NCBI RefSeq assembly: GCF_026151205.1
Contig: NC_087076.1
Coordinates: 13,501,675 to 13,565,674 of the forward strand
Origin: Bolinopsis microptera
Taxonomy: Eukaryota > Ctenophora > Tentaculata > Lobata > Bolinopsidae
DNA: 64,000 nt
Reading direction: 5' to 3'
How positions within the stretch are numbered: position 1 is the stretch's first letter; each line of letters starts with the position of its first letter. The notes below the pieces were generated by a model. The model was not told the origin of the DNA. It did not search any database and worked only from the letters and a program-made list of their open reading frames with translations. Below are positions 11,196-23,602 of the stretch, piece by piece. A program made the translations under genes and the position numbers.

Positions 11196-12623
11196 AATAA
11201 TATTTCCTACTATAATATAACGAGTTGTTCAAGTTGTCAACTGACAAGCAGTTATAATATTTTACTAACAAACGAAAGAAAAAAATTGGTGGGAAACCAA
11301 ATTTCGATTGTTTTGTTTGTTTTAATCAAATTAGTCAACTGAATTTCTGATTGGATTTTGATAGTTGATAGTCTATCTTTTATATTGTCGTCTCGTGTAT
11401 ATTTTAAGTCAGATGAAGACAGAACTTTGTGTTAAATTATTGGTTCTTTTGTTTTGTTCAAGGTGAAAATTTTGAAAATTTACATATTATTTATAATTAA
11501 CGTGTTTTTTGTGTGTGATTGTGCCATCAGGAGAAGTCGACCGAGGAGGTGAAATTTGTTAAGATAAGAATGACAACTATGCTGATAAATTCTTCTCTAG
11601 TAAGGTGCACCCCGGTCCCCGATACCTTGTATTGTGCCTTACGAGAAAGAAAGAATCACAGTATTGTCGGAGATCTTTCTGCAGTACATTCCAAAATTCC
11701 TAATGCGAATTTTACATGATATTACATTGTTTGCAGATCAAAGATATTATCTTGCTGAATGATTTGGGCAAATTGTCCGATAGTGATACCCTGGGTCATG
11801 TCAATGAAGTTTGAGCACGTGGAAGACAAATAATGTAAATTTGATTCTTAGCTTCTGTAGCATTATCACTGTCTCCTGTCAAGTCCTTGAATGAAATCCT
11901 TATAATATTTTAATATTAATATTCAATGATTTAAATGAAGAAATTAACAACTTTTATTTAAAATGTAATTATTACCTGGTCGAGATCGGAAACATCCTTT
12001 TTTCTCTTTACTTCTTTTTCCCTTTACTTCTTTTTTCAGCTAATTAGCTAAAAGCTTTAAATTAAAATCGAAGAATATGCGCCTACAATTTACATACGGA
12101 GATACGGATACTGTTAACTGTGCAAAGTACGATGTACTATTCGATTTGATTACATCATCGGCCAACCTGCATGTATATTGTATAAGTTGTATTTTTTGTG
12201 ATTAGTTACGTTAAATAATTAGTGTTGGGTTTATAATTATTCAATTAATGTATTAGATTCTTGTTAATATAAAGTACCCGATTAGTTATTGTCTAGTTTA
12301 TTGGATTTATAGTTGTTTCGAAAATTTTATTATAAGAAAACTTTATATATTAGTGTTACTTCATTGTTTTTATCAGAAAGTCAAAATAAATTATTTTTCA
12401 TAACAAATTATTTCCTGCCAGCGCTCTTATATATATATGAGAATGTTCAACAACATTCAACACTCAAGTTGGACTTACAATAATACGTTTAGTGTTACTG
12501 TTACTTAGTTACCACCAAACGCATTAGCATCGTTTCTACACGTATGCACGAATGAACTTCTACATGAACTGCACGCCACAGCACATCCAAGATAACTTGC
12601 CATTTCACAAGCTTGATCTGGCC

Positions 12624-12765
12624 ATGCTTGTTAAGGCCAGAGGGGGGGGTGTAATGCTTGTTAAGGCCAGAGGGGGGGTGTAATGCTTGTTAAGGCCAGA
12701 GGGGGGGGGGGGTGTAATGCTTGTTAAGGCCAGAGGGGGGGGGGGGGGTGTAATGCTTGTTAATA
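12624..12765. repeat. 31-bp G-tract minisatellite
   Basis: Four units of ATGCTTGTTAAGGCCAGA followed by a G run of 7-15 bases and TGTA. Unit length varies only through the G run. No coding role is seen. Confidence 0.85.
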
Positions 12766-13384
12766 GCTTAGAATAAAAAGTTGGCCGTGAGCTTGTAATC
12801 AGCTTGTAATCAGCATTTTGTCGACCAACAGTCCAACACAAGGTGAGGCAATGTGCAGCCAATTCTTGAAAGTCACAGACGAATATTTTCAAGTGCACAT
12901 TATATCTAGATTAGCAGCATCTTTGATAAAATACACATCACTGATATCACCATCCACGTCCTTGTCACTAGCCTGGGCAGAGAACACAAGGAAGAGTGAC
13001 GTGTCTGGACTGTGAAGACAACTCTATTCAGCAGTCAGCTGTGTACAGTTACAGGCCTACTACCAGGGCTCATGATCATGACCACTTGGTTATCCTAACA
13101 CATGCCAACCTAGGGACTGGCAAAGGACTGGATGCTATATTTTTGTGGGTTTCAAATACTCAGCCCCTCTTGAACAATAGTGGGTGTTAAATGAACTCGA
13201 CAAATACCATTCCAATGTCGAGGCGAGATACTGTTTAGAGAGACACTTCAGCAAGGCTTAAAACACGATTCTATAAATTCGTAATGAAAAGATATTAGAT
13301 AGAACACTAAAATTCAGTATACACTATACATACAATATAATCGTAATAATAAAATAGTCAAAAACCCGATTAATATCCACATAA

Positions 13385-13412
13385 TATAAGGGGTCATTCG
13401 CATATTACGTAA
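13385..13412. mobile_element. Single end of the AGGGGTCGTTCACAT transposon family
   Basis: AAGGGGTCATTCGCATATTACGTAA matches (with two differences) the terminal repeat of the element at 5376-8285. No matching opposite end was found nearby, so it is a relic. Confidence 0.4.
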
Positions 13413-14166
13413 ACCTTAACCTGGTAACCTTATTACCTGCACAAGAGCAATTCTAACTGTCCATCCACATTTTCTGTGAAAAAAACTGATATGAATCCTA
13501 TCTGAACAAAATGCTATGTTGTCTAGCTGTTATCTAGCTCTTCTTGAGTCTCTGTCCTCTGTCCTGTCGTGCATCCCTCAGTCATGTCCGCTTCTTCTTA
13601 TCTCCTCTTATCTCTTTGTCGTCGTTGCCGGTCTGTCTCTACTTTGTCACAAGATTAACAATTCCTAACCAGAGTACGTTAGATGAGCATGACCGGATCT
13701 TAACTGAATTATTGGAGTTAAAATATACAGGCTACGTCTGTAGTCCGGTCTGTAAGTTACCATGGAAGCATGGAAGTCCATGATACTTAATGCCTCGGCA
13801 GCTGTATGTACTGAAATTAAGTAGTTGCCCAGTTCAACGTCGCAATTGGGTGGTGAACAGGAACTACCAAAATTACTGTACTCAGCCCATCCCAAAAACG
13901 TGGGTGTTAAATAAACTAATGAAGCTCATTAAGAAAAGCTTAGCTCTGCTAAAAAATGTTTTATATGCTGACAAAACTCCATAGCAGAGGAACTTAAAGC
14001 GGGTGAGTGGGTGTAAGGAAAATAAAGGAAAATGGTGCCAATTCCAAGAAAATAGAGCCTATATATTAACTTTGTATAAATACAAAGTTGTTTCTGCCTT
14101 TCTCTGATATCATGAGTCATTGTAAACAAACTCAATGTATAACACCGTATCTGATCAGGTAGTGTC

Positions 14167-14979
14167 ATGTCGTCCTACAACTTCAAACAAATAACGACCG
14201 TGCCCAATGCAAAGGTAATTATTAATTATGTAATTATTAATTGCGTAATCCCACCTATAGTTAATAGTTATAGTGTGAATTTAACAGTATAATTTTTTTC
14301 TGACTTGAACTGGTTCATTTTGCTGTCATTACAAATATAAAATTCAAATTTTACTAAACACTATTACACTACTACAGTGATTACAAATGAAAATCTTTGA
14401 ATTTTATCTTTTATTTATCAAGACTTCACTGGAATGATTTCAGGAGCTGATTGACATTATTCTGTCAAAGACGCAGAGAAAAACCCCAACAATCATACAC
14501 AAGTAAGAGATTTTAGTTGAGCTCAACAACTATCATGTTTTGTAAAATGTTCTGAATCAGCCACTTCTTATTGACTTAATTATTAATCGGCATATTTGCT
14601 TCAAGCGTTATCATATTTCATAATATTATGTTCTTTAAAATATTATAAAAGTTCATATTTCCTTATTATCAAATATCATATTTCCTTCAGGCATTATCAA
14701 ATATCATATTTCCTTCAGGCATTACCAAATATCTCGGATACGTTCATTTTACATGAGGAAAGTTAAGTTCACTGAATCAAATCTTAATGAGAAATTGACT
14801 GGAATCTTGGGAGAATTCCCCAAAATTGAGGTATTTTACATTGTTTGTTAAATTACACTTAATTAGATGAATTGTCAAAATTCCAAATTGTAACCTTATC
14901 ACTGTCAGTAGAATTGCTTTTTGGGATCGTTTTATCGTATTATTTCTACTAAACAGCTACGTGTAAAGTGGTTTACAAA

Positions 14980-15018
<39 letters not shown>

Positions 15019-18000
15019 GCAGTCACATACGCTTATACTAATCATTAGCTGGGAGTATCCGCGAGATGTTCAATGTTCTGATCCTTAGTGACGGGGATGG
15101 TGCCGTTAGTTTCGACGTTATCCCCTAAGCTAAGGATCTAAACTCCTTTACAAGTGTGAATGTTAGTGGCTGATATAGCAAATCTTATGGTAAATATTAT
15201 CTGACACTGACAGGGATAATCACACTAAAATGGTTCCACCTTTTAAATCAAGTTTCTGTGTATATCACACGTTTTTATGAACATAAGATGTACTACATGT
15301 CATATATTTTTATATCTACTACTATAATATTATCATCATCTTACAATTTTCTTTTAATCGTAACAATTTCAGGATATTCATCCATTTTATGCGGATCTGA
15401 TGAACATATTGTACGATAAAGACCATTACAAGCTAGCACTGGGTCAGATCAACACAGCTAAACATCTTATTGGAAAGTAAGTTTCACGCTGTCCCGGAGC
15501 TGAGAGTAGGATTTAAGTTCTATAAATATACTGTGTTTTTAAAATTTTTTAAATCAATAAACTTTCAAATTGTTACGGGTTACCCAAATACATCATTTTA
15601 TTTCAAAGAAAATATCGCCGAATGACCTTACATGCCTTGACAAGTGACCGAGTGTAAACAAAATTAGGGACACCGAAACACCAGTTGACCAGTAAACTGA
15701 TCATAGCAATTACATCGGGCCCTATATGCACCTATAAGTGAAGCGATGCTGCAACCAAGGCATGCTAGGTTTATTCCATTGAACTAATAAGGTTACAGCC
15801 TAAAATATAAATATGACTAGAAACCCGCTAGTCGAAAGCTTTGTTCGAGGAAATTTTAAAAATCAGTTATGTTTTAATTTCTCTTCATCATACAGCTCTG
15901 TTATACAGTAGACATAATGGAATTTATTTAACAATGGCGACAGCGTTGTTAGTAATTAGTATTCGGATTCCTTGTAGCGCGATGCACTACTGGGTCGCGC
16001 GCGCGCATCCAATAATGCTTCTCGCAACCACATGCAGATCGGCGAGATGCGAAGGATTGACATCGTGAATCAATCGGATTCCCAAAACGATACTTTTTAC
16101 CGCATCAAAAAATACCAATCACAACCAAAGTTATGAATATAAGTCATAGCGTGAGCGTAAATGTGAGCTAGTTTTGAAATTATGACGTAGCATACAGCAT
16201 AACAACGCGCGTAGTTAAGATGTTTTTGCTCGCGCACGTGCATTTTAACGTTGCTACGCAACAGCGCAGTAAACCTTTGCTAAAATAACGACATTATTCT
16301 AACGGTTATTTTACCTCACTTCCGACGTTAATTATAAAAAATCTAAAGCCTAAATCAAAATTCTAAGAATGCTATAGCCTATTCCTATCCTTTTTCTACA
16401 ACCCTGCTAAAAATGGCGAGGTTTCAACTCCATTTGCGAGCTGGGTTTGATTTCACCAGAGGGTCATTTTGAGGTCGATTTTCGGTGTTTTTTCTTCTAT
16501 GTCCCCGTTGCCGGGGAAATTTCGTCAAGTTTAAATTATAGTATAGATAAATAACAATGTACCATAAATCATAATTATAAACACACTTTATTGAACATAT
16601 TTTACCTTACTCGGGAATATTATAACCGGGATAAAGTGGTGGGTTTTGGAAGATTCCGCCATATTTTTCCCGGTCAAAAATTTTACCAGCCATAAAAAAC
16701 CCGCCGACTCAGATTATGGGGTTCCAAGGGGGTGGTGATCATCATATTTTACCTGAAGTCTCATATGTGCTAGAGAAGACTTTTGAAGCAGTGGATGGAG
16801 GGCTGTAACTTTATTGGCGGTTGCTACCATAATTTCGTTATAAAAATCACAATTTGGTTATAGAAATCAGATTTCAGGGTGGACCGTGATTCTACTTCTC
16901 TTGCCCATGAATCAGTGAATCGTAGAGAAGAAAACAATTTATATGTTATAGAAGAAAACGAAAATAATAATAATATATAATATATATTATAATAATAATG
17001 TCTCTAAAGATTGATCGCTTCTCGTGTGCAGTGTGTAGACTAAAGAAAGAGGGAGTTTTTCCCGTTAAAGTAACTTGTGGCCACATCCCGCTAGAAGTGA
17101 GTAAACTGTGCCACTATTTCATGGTCCACGGTGGATTGATTACTGGAGCAGTTGAAGATGCAAAGCCAAGACGTTCCCCAATACCAAGCGGTGGGCAGGA
17201 AATTAAGCTCCGGCTGACCTTCAGAGCAGTAGCCCCATTAGCGGACAAAATGAAAGTCTTGTTAAGACAACAATACAACTTCGAATTTGACGGTCAGCTG
17301 CTCAGAGGGATATCAATAATGATAATGGCGGGGACATTTAGCGATAATGAGAATGAGAATACGCTTTAATGAAGATTTGACTTATTATTGCTTAGATTTA
17401 TTTTCCTTTAAATAGACGTGTCTTTTTTTCTATTTCTGAGTAATATCAATAACTGTAAATTGAAATAACTTCTTTAACAAGTAACAAAAACAGAAATTTC
17501 GGTTGAAAATTTGTTGACCTCTGAAAAAAAACTTGAAAGGTCGGCCCACCGCGCCGGTAAATACATGACCGGGATAATTTGGCGGGTTTTGGGAAAGTCC
17601 GCCATATTTTTCCCGGTCATTAATTTTCCCAGTCATAAATTAACCCGCTATAATATTCCCGAGTAAGGTATTAATTATACTTTTTATCAATTTATATTCA
17701 GATAATATAGTTACATTAAAGATTGAAAACTTTCAAATTATCAAAATATATAATATCGTGATCTATAACAAGAGATTATAATTACTGATTAAGGATTTGC
17801 AGCATTTGTACGGGGTTGTAAAGTACAAAAATATAAATTCGTGAGATTAATGTCGGGAATGCGCACAGATCTTTAATCAGTAAAATGACAGTGAAATTGT
17901 ACTGAGGTGTTTAGTAATAGTATTGTAAAACTGCTCGAGGTTATTCATAATTCGTCTTGATCATTGCTTTGCACTAAAATGATGTTTAGATATGTGGTAA

Positions 18001-21000
18001 GAAGTCAGCGTAATGAGCCACTAGACTGTCAGAGCATATCCCGGTATCAAAGGCAAAATGTTTGTGCGGCAAAGAGATAATGTAGTAATATAGGAAATAA
18101 TGTAGTATCCGTCTAAAAATAAAAGTTTGTGGCAAAGCACGCCAATATCTGATTTTCAGATACAAATTATCTTACTCACCTCCTCTATATTGTGAAGTTG
18201 GGCTAACACTGTCTCCGGGGTCGCTAAACGGTGCAGTCACTTTGTTTCATGAATACAATATATATACAATAAACATATACATTATACAATATATACATAA
18301 TAAGATAAAACACTCTATTGAACTGACCTCTTGTAAGATAATCGAAGAGTACACATTGTGTTGTCCACAACAAGAGAATGACTCCGAAGTGTGCTCGCTA
18401 ATTGCTGGTTTTAGCATAACACTAAAACCCTGTCCTATATTGTCTAGAGATGTTTAGATCAGAATGAAGTCTCTCCCACGACTAGTGTGCTTGCTCATGA
18501 AAATTCAAAAACACAGCCTCAACGATGCGGCAAAATGTACAGCAAATTATGCGGCACCGCATCTGGTCCGTCCAATAAGGCTAATAATGCGGCAAAAGTC
18601 GTGCAATATGAAAATTTTTTGGTAATTATGGGACTAAATTGGTCGAAAATCAAGATAATGAGCAGTGAGCCGATGATAATTAGTAGGGTGCTAGCCGGTT
18701 CAGAAAATGATCAAAGCAAGCAAATGAGAATAAGATATCTGACATTAGACAACCGTAATCAGTAACAAAACCACAAGGAATAGGCAACTGTATTGTTCAA
18801 TACTTCGTCGCTAGCTTGGTCCCAAAATGTCGAGATTAAACAAAGCGATTAAGAATTTTTGCATTATTCAAGAAGGGGACACAGCCATCACACTGTTGTA
18901 AAATACAGCATGAACTTTTATTAACTTTAAAGTTATAGAGTTATCGAAGAAATGTTCTACTTATATCACGAGATCATAACCGACAAAGGGTACCTAAAAC
19001 TCTAACCACTTGCACTCCCCATCAGTGTTGCAAAAGACTACAACAGACTGCTCAAGTTTGGAGACAGCTTGTACCGGTGCAAGCAGCTGAAGCGCGCGGC
19101 GCTGGGTCGCATGATGACCATCATGAAGCGTCAGAACAGTTCTCTTCTGTATCTGGAACAAGTTAGGCAGCATCTCGGCAGATTACCTTCTATTGACCCC
19201 AATACTCGTACACTTCTGCTCTTCGGGTACACTTCTTTCTTGTTTATAAAGTTATAATTATCACTTTGTTTCATATATTTTCTTCAAGTGCAGTGCATGT
19301 TTGCTATGGAGTGATATTCGTGTTTTTGTTAAGTTGAGTATTCGAAAGGATTGCGACGACTTCAATCGAATGAATAAGATATCGCCAATTAATGATTGTC
19401 ATTAGTTTTATTGCAAAACGGACGGAAAACTTAATGTAATTTAAACTTTTAAAGTGTCTAAACGTTTGAGAATTATTCTCTTAGAAATGGGTCCTCTACA
19501 GGAACATTGCAGGAACAGTGCACATCTTTTCACATTTGTGCATTGTGCAATATATTACTTAGTGTAAGGAGTGTCCCTAAACTCCCTTTTAAAGTATGTG
19601 ACTAAAACATTTAGGTGCCTAGTCGACTTGCAGTGTAGATAAGTCAGATTATTCGTTGCAACCTCCAAAATTACAAGAGCCATATTTAACAATACCCCAC
19701 CCAGGTTCCCAAATTACAAGAGCCATATCTAACAATACCCCACCCAGGTTCCCAAATTACAAGAGCCATATCTAACAATACCCCACCCAGGTTCCCAAAT
19801 GTAGGAAAGTCCTCTTTTGTAAACCAGATAACACGCGCTAACGTGGAAGTACAGCCGTACGCGTTCACCACAAAGTCGCTCTACGTGGGACACACTGACT
19901 ATCAGTATTTGAGATGGCAGGTTATTGATACTCCTGGGATACTTGACAAGCCCCTGGAGGACAGGAATACTATTGAGATGCAGGTGAGTGCGGGAGTGCT
20001 GAATAAGTGCTGAATTAGTGCTGAATTAATGCACTTTAAATATGTGCTGAATTAGTGCACTTTAAATTAGTGCTGAATAAGTGCACTTTAAATTCTTACA
20101 ATTCTCATCCTTTATAAAATAGCACAGCTCTTAGTCCCAGACTCCCATGATCTTTGTAGGGGTCAACTTATTTCCAACGACGAGGCTGATATAAGAATGG
20201 CGTGTTTATTAAAGTATCTCATCGTACCTCTCCATACTAAACAAAATTCGTTCTTCAGGCCATCACTGCTCTAGCGCATCTACGCGCGTGCGTGGTGTGC
20301 GTCTTGGACATCAGCGAGCAATGTGGATACTCTCTGAAACAGCAGTGCGAACTGTTCGACAACATCAAGCCACTCTTCGCTAACAAGCCTATCATTGTAG
20401 CTCTCAACAAGATCGATGCTAGGAAACCTGAGGATCTCTCTCAAGAGGAAAAGGTTTGTTTAAATAATCTGATAAGGTTGGATAATTTTATGAATGTGCC
20501 ATGTGTGCAATTGATTGTACAGCTTATGTTTTTGACCTTTTTACTGAAAACTTATTTTATTTTAAATTTTATCGGATGTTTTCTGATTAGAATCGAGTCA
20601 CATACAACTTTTATCGAAAACTTAATCTTATCGGCTAATAGAATTTAATTCAATTATTACCTAGGTAATTTCACAAGGTAGTTAAATTAAACATATTAAA
20701 TTAATGCCTTTGAGCGTTCATTTTAATGTCCGTTCAAAATTATGTCCATTTACGAAATGTCCGGTCAAATAACGTCCGATTTCTGCTAGAACCGAGTCAC
20801 ATACAACTTTTATCGAAAACTTAATTTCATAGCTATAATAGAATTTAATTTAGTTATTTACCTGGGTATTGTTTGAATATATTAAGTAAATTACTATCAC
20901 AAAATATACTTCACCAATAGATGTTATTTTATCACGTACAAAGGAATCACCTGATTTCTGTTGCCTTTGTTACTACCTATCCAAACAAACCCAGTCATTA

Positions 21001-23301
21001 TAAAATTATAACAACCTCTTCTCTACAGAATCTACTAGAAGAGACGTTTAAGAAGAACGCAAACGTGTTGGTTATCCCAATGTCCACTCTGACTCAGGAG
21101 GGAGTGTCTGAAGTACAGAACACAGCCTGTGATGCTCTTCTTGCTCACAGGATCGAGCAGAAGATGGCGGGAAACAAGGTTAATATTATATGTACTCTCT
21201 TTTGTACAAAACTCTTTTGTCTCAAAAAGAATAATACAGTTTTAAGTGGTCTAGAGTAAACCAAGACTACTATTGCTGAAACTAATCTTTAAACAGGTTG
21301 AAAACATCCTGAACAGACTTCACGTAGCCGTCCCCAAAGCTTCCCAAGAAGTTCGAGCACCCCACATTCCGCAAGGAGTACTGGCCCGCCGTGTTGCCGG
21401 ATACGTTAAGCCTGCTGAGATACGCAAGTTGGAGCGAGACATGGAACTGGAGTTGGGAGATGATTATATTCTCGACCTTAAGAAACACTACGATCTACCT
21501 AATCCTGATGATAAGTATGTGAAGCCGCCTTTAAATATTACTTTTGTAATATTTTAATCTATTTTAAAGTTGGGAATATTGCACCAAATTGGTCGATAGA
21601 CAATAGAGACACGTTTATAGCCTGATTGTTTAGGCGATCACACATCAACCATAAAAACTAATGTTTAGCAACCTTTATATTATCATTAGTTACGAGCTTT
21701 TTATTTCAGGTATGATGACATTCCAGAAGTTTGGGAAGGGCACAACATCGCTGATTTTGTCGACCCAGACATTGTGACAAAACTAGATGAACTGGAGAAG
21801 GTAGTATTACCCAGCATTTATTGTTATACTCTACAAATTAGTTGTGTTATCTTAGCCTCTTTAACATGATATATTATCCTCATTTATAATATTTCTATCC
21901 AATGATTGGTCTGATTTCAATTATTACTTTTCCCCTGCACAGGAAGAAGCGATGCTAGAAGAAGCAGGTGTTTATGAAAGTGAAGATGAGAATTTGACGG
22001 AGGAACAAAAGGATATACGAGAAAAAGCGGGTCTCATAAGAAAAGAGAAGGCCATAATCCGACACAAACATAGACTTAACAAACACAGGTATTTCTTGTT
22101 TATTCCCCCTTTTGCGCACGTTTGTACTTAGTTGGCAGCACCCATTTCTTCCCACGAGTGTAATTTAATGACAAATTGTTAAAATTCCTAGAAACCGCAA
22201 GAATTAGCCTATTTAAAAAAGTAAACATTCTTAAGTATTGGCATTAGTAAGTGGCATTTCCACTCACCATCGCAAAAATCTCAAGAATTGGAATTGCCAC
22301 TTACCATCGAAACACACTTTTCAGTAATCGAACCCCAATGAGTGAAAGGGTGGTCAGGAAGAAACAGGGTATAAAACGTGCCCGAAGTATATCCAGAATG
22401 TCCCAAGACGAGTCCATGGAGGTTGATACTAAATTCCAGACGAAGAAAGTAAAGCCTGGTCGGGACGTCAGTGGTCTCCGAGATGCAAAAATGGTCAGTT
22501 TTAGGAAGTTGTTCTGTGGTTGACTCTCCTCTGTGTGGGTTTGGTGTTATTGTGTAGCACTATCACGAGTGTCAGCATAATGTTATCTTAAATGATGGGT
22601 GGAAGTGTTTAAATAATCAACCTTAGTTGTCTTAAGCCTTGCTCTAGGAAAACCACGAAGTAAGCTATGAAAATTGCGCGTCATTAAGCGCGTAATTCGG
22701 CCTGTTTCATTCGGATTTGTTACATCGCGCCACGCGGGTGTCGTTTTTAACAAAGAAAGCACATTTTTAGTGCTGATCAGCACATGTCACTTTATTTTGT
22801 ACGCGCGTCCACGCCTCTCAAATTAAACGTGGTACGGGCAGGGGCTGAGGGGCCACTCTTAATTTCCAAGTGGCCTGGCTTGGGTCTAACTCACAATCCA
22901 CGGTATAATATTATTACATAGCATATCGTGGGCGTAGCATTTAATAACGTATTCAGTCCTCGACACCCACACATGCCGTGCGTGATGCGCGCTGTTCAGG
23001 CATTATAGTCTTACGTAATTCAGTTAATACTAGCCGACGGATATGACTACACATTATATTATTATAATAATAAATTATGTAATGGAAATAATAAGTAACA
23101 TTTTAACAATAAACCATATTAGAAAGCCGTGCTCACTACCATTTTGTTCAGGTCAAAGAAGTTCGAAAAAAGATGAAGAAATCTCAAATAAAGATGAACC
23201 AGTTTGGAAAGGCTGGTGAAGCTGATCGACATATTGCTGCCAAGCTACCTAAACATCTGTTCTCCGGCAAACGAGGCGCTGGAAAAACAGACCGAAGATA
23301 G
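14167..23301 (+). CDS. GTPBP4: Nucleolar GTP-binding protein 1 (60S ribosome biogenesis GTPase)
   Basis: Thirteen exons: 14167-14214, 14444-14502, 14719-14830, 15373-15476, 19026-19226, 19791-19983, 20259-20453, 21029-21178, 21297-21514, 21710-21800, 21943-22088, 22325-22493, 23152-23301. All are GT..AG with continuous phase, about 611 residues (human about 634). The N-terminus [10 protein letters not shown] and the helical segment ending [17 protein letters not shown] are NOG1 hallmarks. [10 protein letters not shown] is the P-loop (exon 6), DTPG is G3 and NKID is G4 (exon 7). The basic tail with RDVSGLRD and SGKR is also conserved. The protein acts in the nucleolus in 60S subunit assembly. 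Intron 4 (3.5 kb) carries a transposable element. Exons 3 and 6 have duplicated 3' splice sites. The UFC1 gene follows 301 bp downstream on the same strand. Confidence 0.95.
14662..14740 (+). repeat. 28-bp tandem duplication over the NOG1 exon 3 splice acceptor
   Basis: The unit GCATTATCAAATATCATATT plus TCCTTCAG occurs twice in tandem, preceded by a third partial copy. It includes the acceptor AG and the first 15 or so exon bases. The phase-correct acceptor is the downstream one (exon starts 14719). Use of the AG at 14690 would add 28 nt and shift the frame. Confidence 0.85.
14980..15017. repeat. Poly-G run (38 nt)
   Basis: Uninterrupted G run in NOG1 intron 3. Confidence 0.95.
15970..16260. 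other. Locally CG-rich patch in NOG1 intron 4
   Basis: Alternating GCGCGC and several CG-containing octamers stand out against the AT-rich intron. No ORF or RNA gene is recognised. It could be an old insertion or a regulatory patch. Confidence 0.3.
16605..17668. mobile_element. TA-flanked inverted-repeat element with an internal ORF, NOG1 intron 4
   Basis: Perfect 20-bp terminal inverted repeats, CCTTACTCGGGAATATTATA, at 16605-16624 and (reverse complement) 17649-17668, with TA on both outer sides. Just inside, an imperfectly palindromic block of about 80 bp (ACCGGGATAA ... TTTTTCCCGGTC) is present at both ends in direct orientation at about 80 percent identity. Length is 1,064 bp. It carries one 123-codon ORF and no recognisable transposase, so it is probably mobilised in trans. 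The perfect ends suggest recent insertion. Confidence 0.75.
16998..17369 (+). CDS. Hypothetical protein inside the transposable element, with a half-RING-like Cys/His motif
   Basis: An intact ATG-to-TAA frame of 123 codons lies entirely within the element at 16605-17668. Residues 10-22 or so read CAVC, then a short spacer and VTCGH, like the first half of a RING finger (C-x2-C ... C-x-H). The remaining RING ligands are missing. Later residues include a GGLITG segment, [11 protein letters not shown] and a basic amphipathic helix. The family is not recognised. It could be a captured host exon or an element-encoded accessory protein. Expression is unproven. Confidence 0.45.
   Translation: MSLKIDRFSCAVCRLKKEGVFPVKVTCGHIPLEVSKLCHYFMVHGGLITGAVEDAKPRRSPIPSGGQEIKLRLTFRAVAPLADKMKVLLRQQYNFEFDGQLLRGISIMIMAGTFSDNENENTL
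17669..19025. other. Remainder of NOG1 intron 4
   Basis: AT-rich intronic sequence. No RNA gene or coding exon is recognised. A small palindrome (ATGCGGCACCGCAT) lies near 18550. Confidence 0.4.
19671..19800 (+). repeat. 43-bp tandem triplication over the NOG1 exon 6 splice acceptor
   Basis: Three units start at 19671, 19714 and 19757 (TTACAAGAGCCATAT ... CCCCACCCAG|GTTCCCAAA). Each copy contains the acceptor plus the first ten exon bases. Only the third (exon from 19791) continues into the P-loop codons. The AGs ending at 19704 and 19747 would add 86 or 43 nt and break the frame. Confidence 0.9.
20581..20860. repeat. Duplicated 80-bp block in NOG1 intron 7
   Basis: GAGTCACATACAACTTTTAT with flanks occurs at about 20581-20660 and again, diverged, at 20781-20860. 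Between them is a cluster of TGTCCG-type motifs resembling the arrays in the acylase intron. Confidence 0.7.
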
Positions 23302-23602
23302 GACTTGTTTTTTAATGTTGTTTTATGGGGCCGTTATTTATCACTCTGAAGTTGTAATCTTTTAAAAATCATGCCATCTGATTATCTGAAATGACGATAA
23401 TTTATTTTACTTTTTACCTAACTCTGAGTTTTGCTCTACTGTGCAATGAAGAATATAGATTGAATCTACATCTGTTCCCATGTGAATGCTGACAGCAAAC
23501 GATCGAAATTTTAATTCGAAGAATTTAGATTTTAATACTCTACTCCCCATTTCATTTATCTCTCATTTTGCATTTAATCTAAATTTAATTAACTCTTATA
23601 GC

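Larger units (their letters stand above)
10410..14166. other. Spacer between the acylase gene and NOG1
   Basis: No gene supported. It holds a TAG microsatellite, a 31-bp tandem repeat, a single transposon-end fragment near 13388, and two related blocks near 13158 and 13881 that contain GTGGGTGTTAAAT. Reading frames around 11.5, 12.6 and 13.6 kb are short, low-complexity and without recognisable domains. The NOG1 promoter must lie at its right end. Confidence 0.45.

Noticed and set aside
11519..11719. 66-codon frame in the acylase-NOG1 spacer
   Set aside because: No recognisable domain, no splice partners and ordinary length for AT-rich noncoding DNA.
12605..12898. Pro-rich minus-strand frame
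   Set aside because: It is a translation of the 31-bp G-tract minisatellite.
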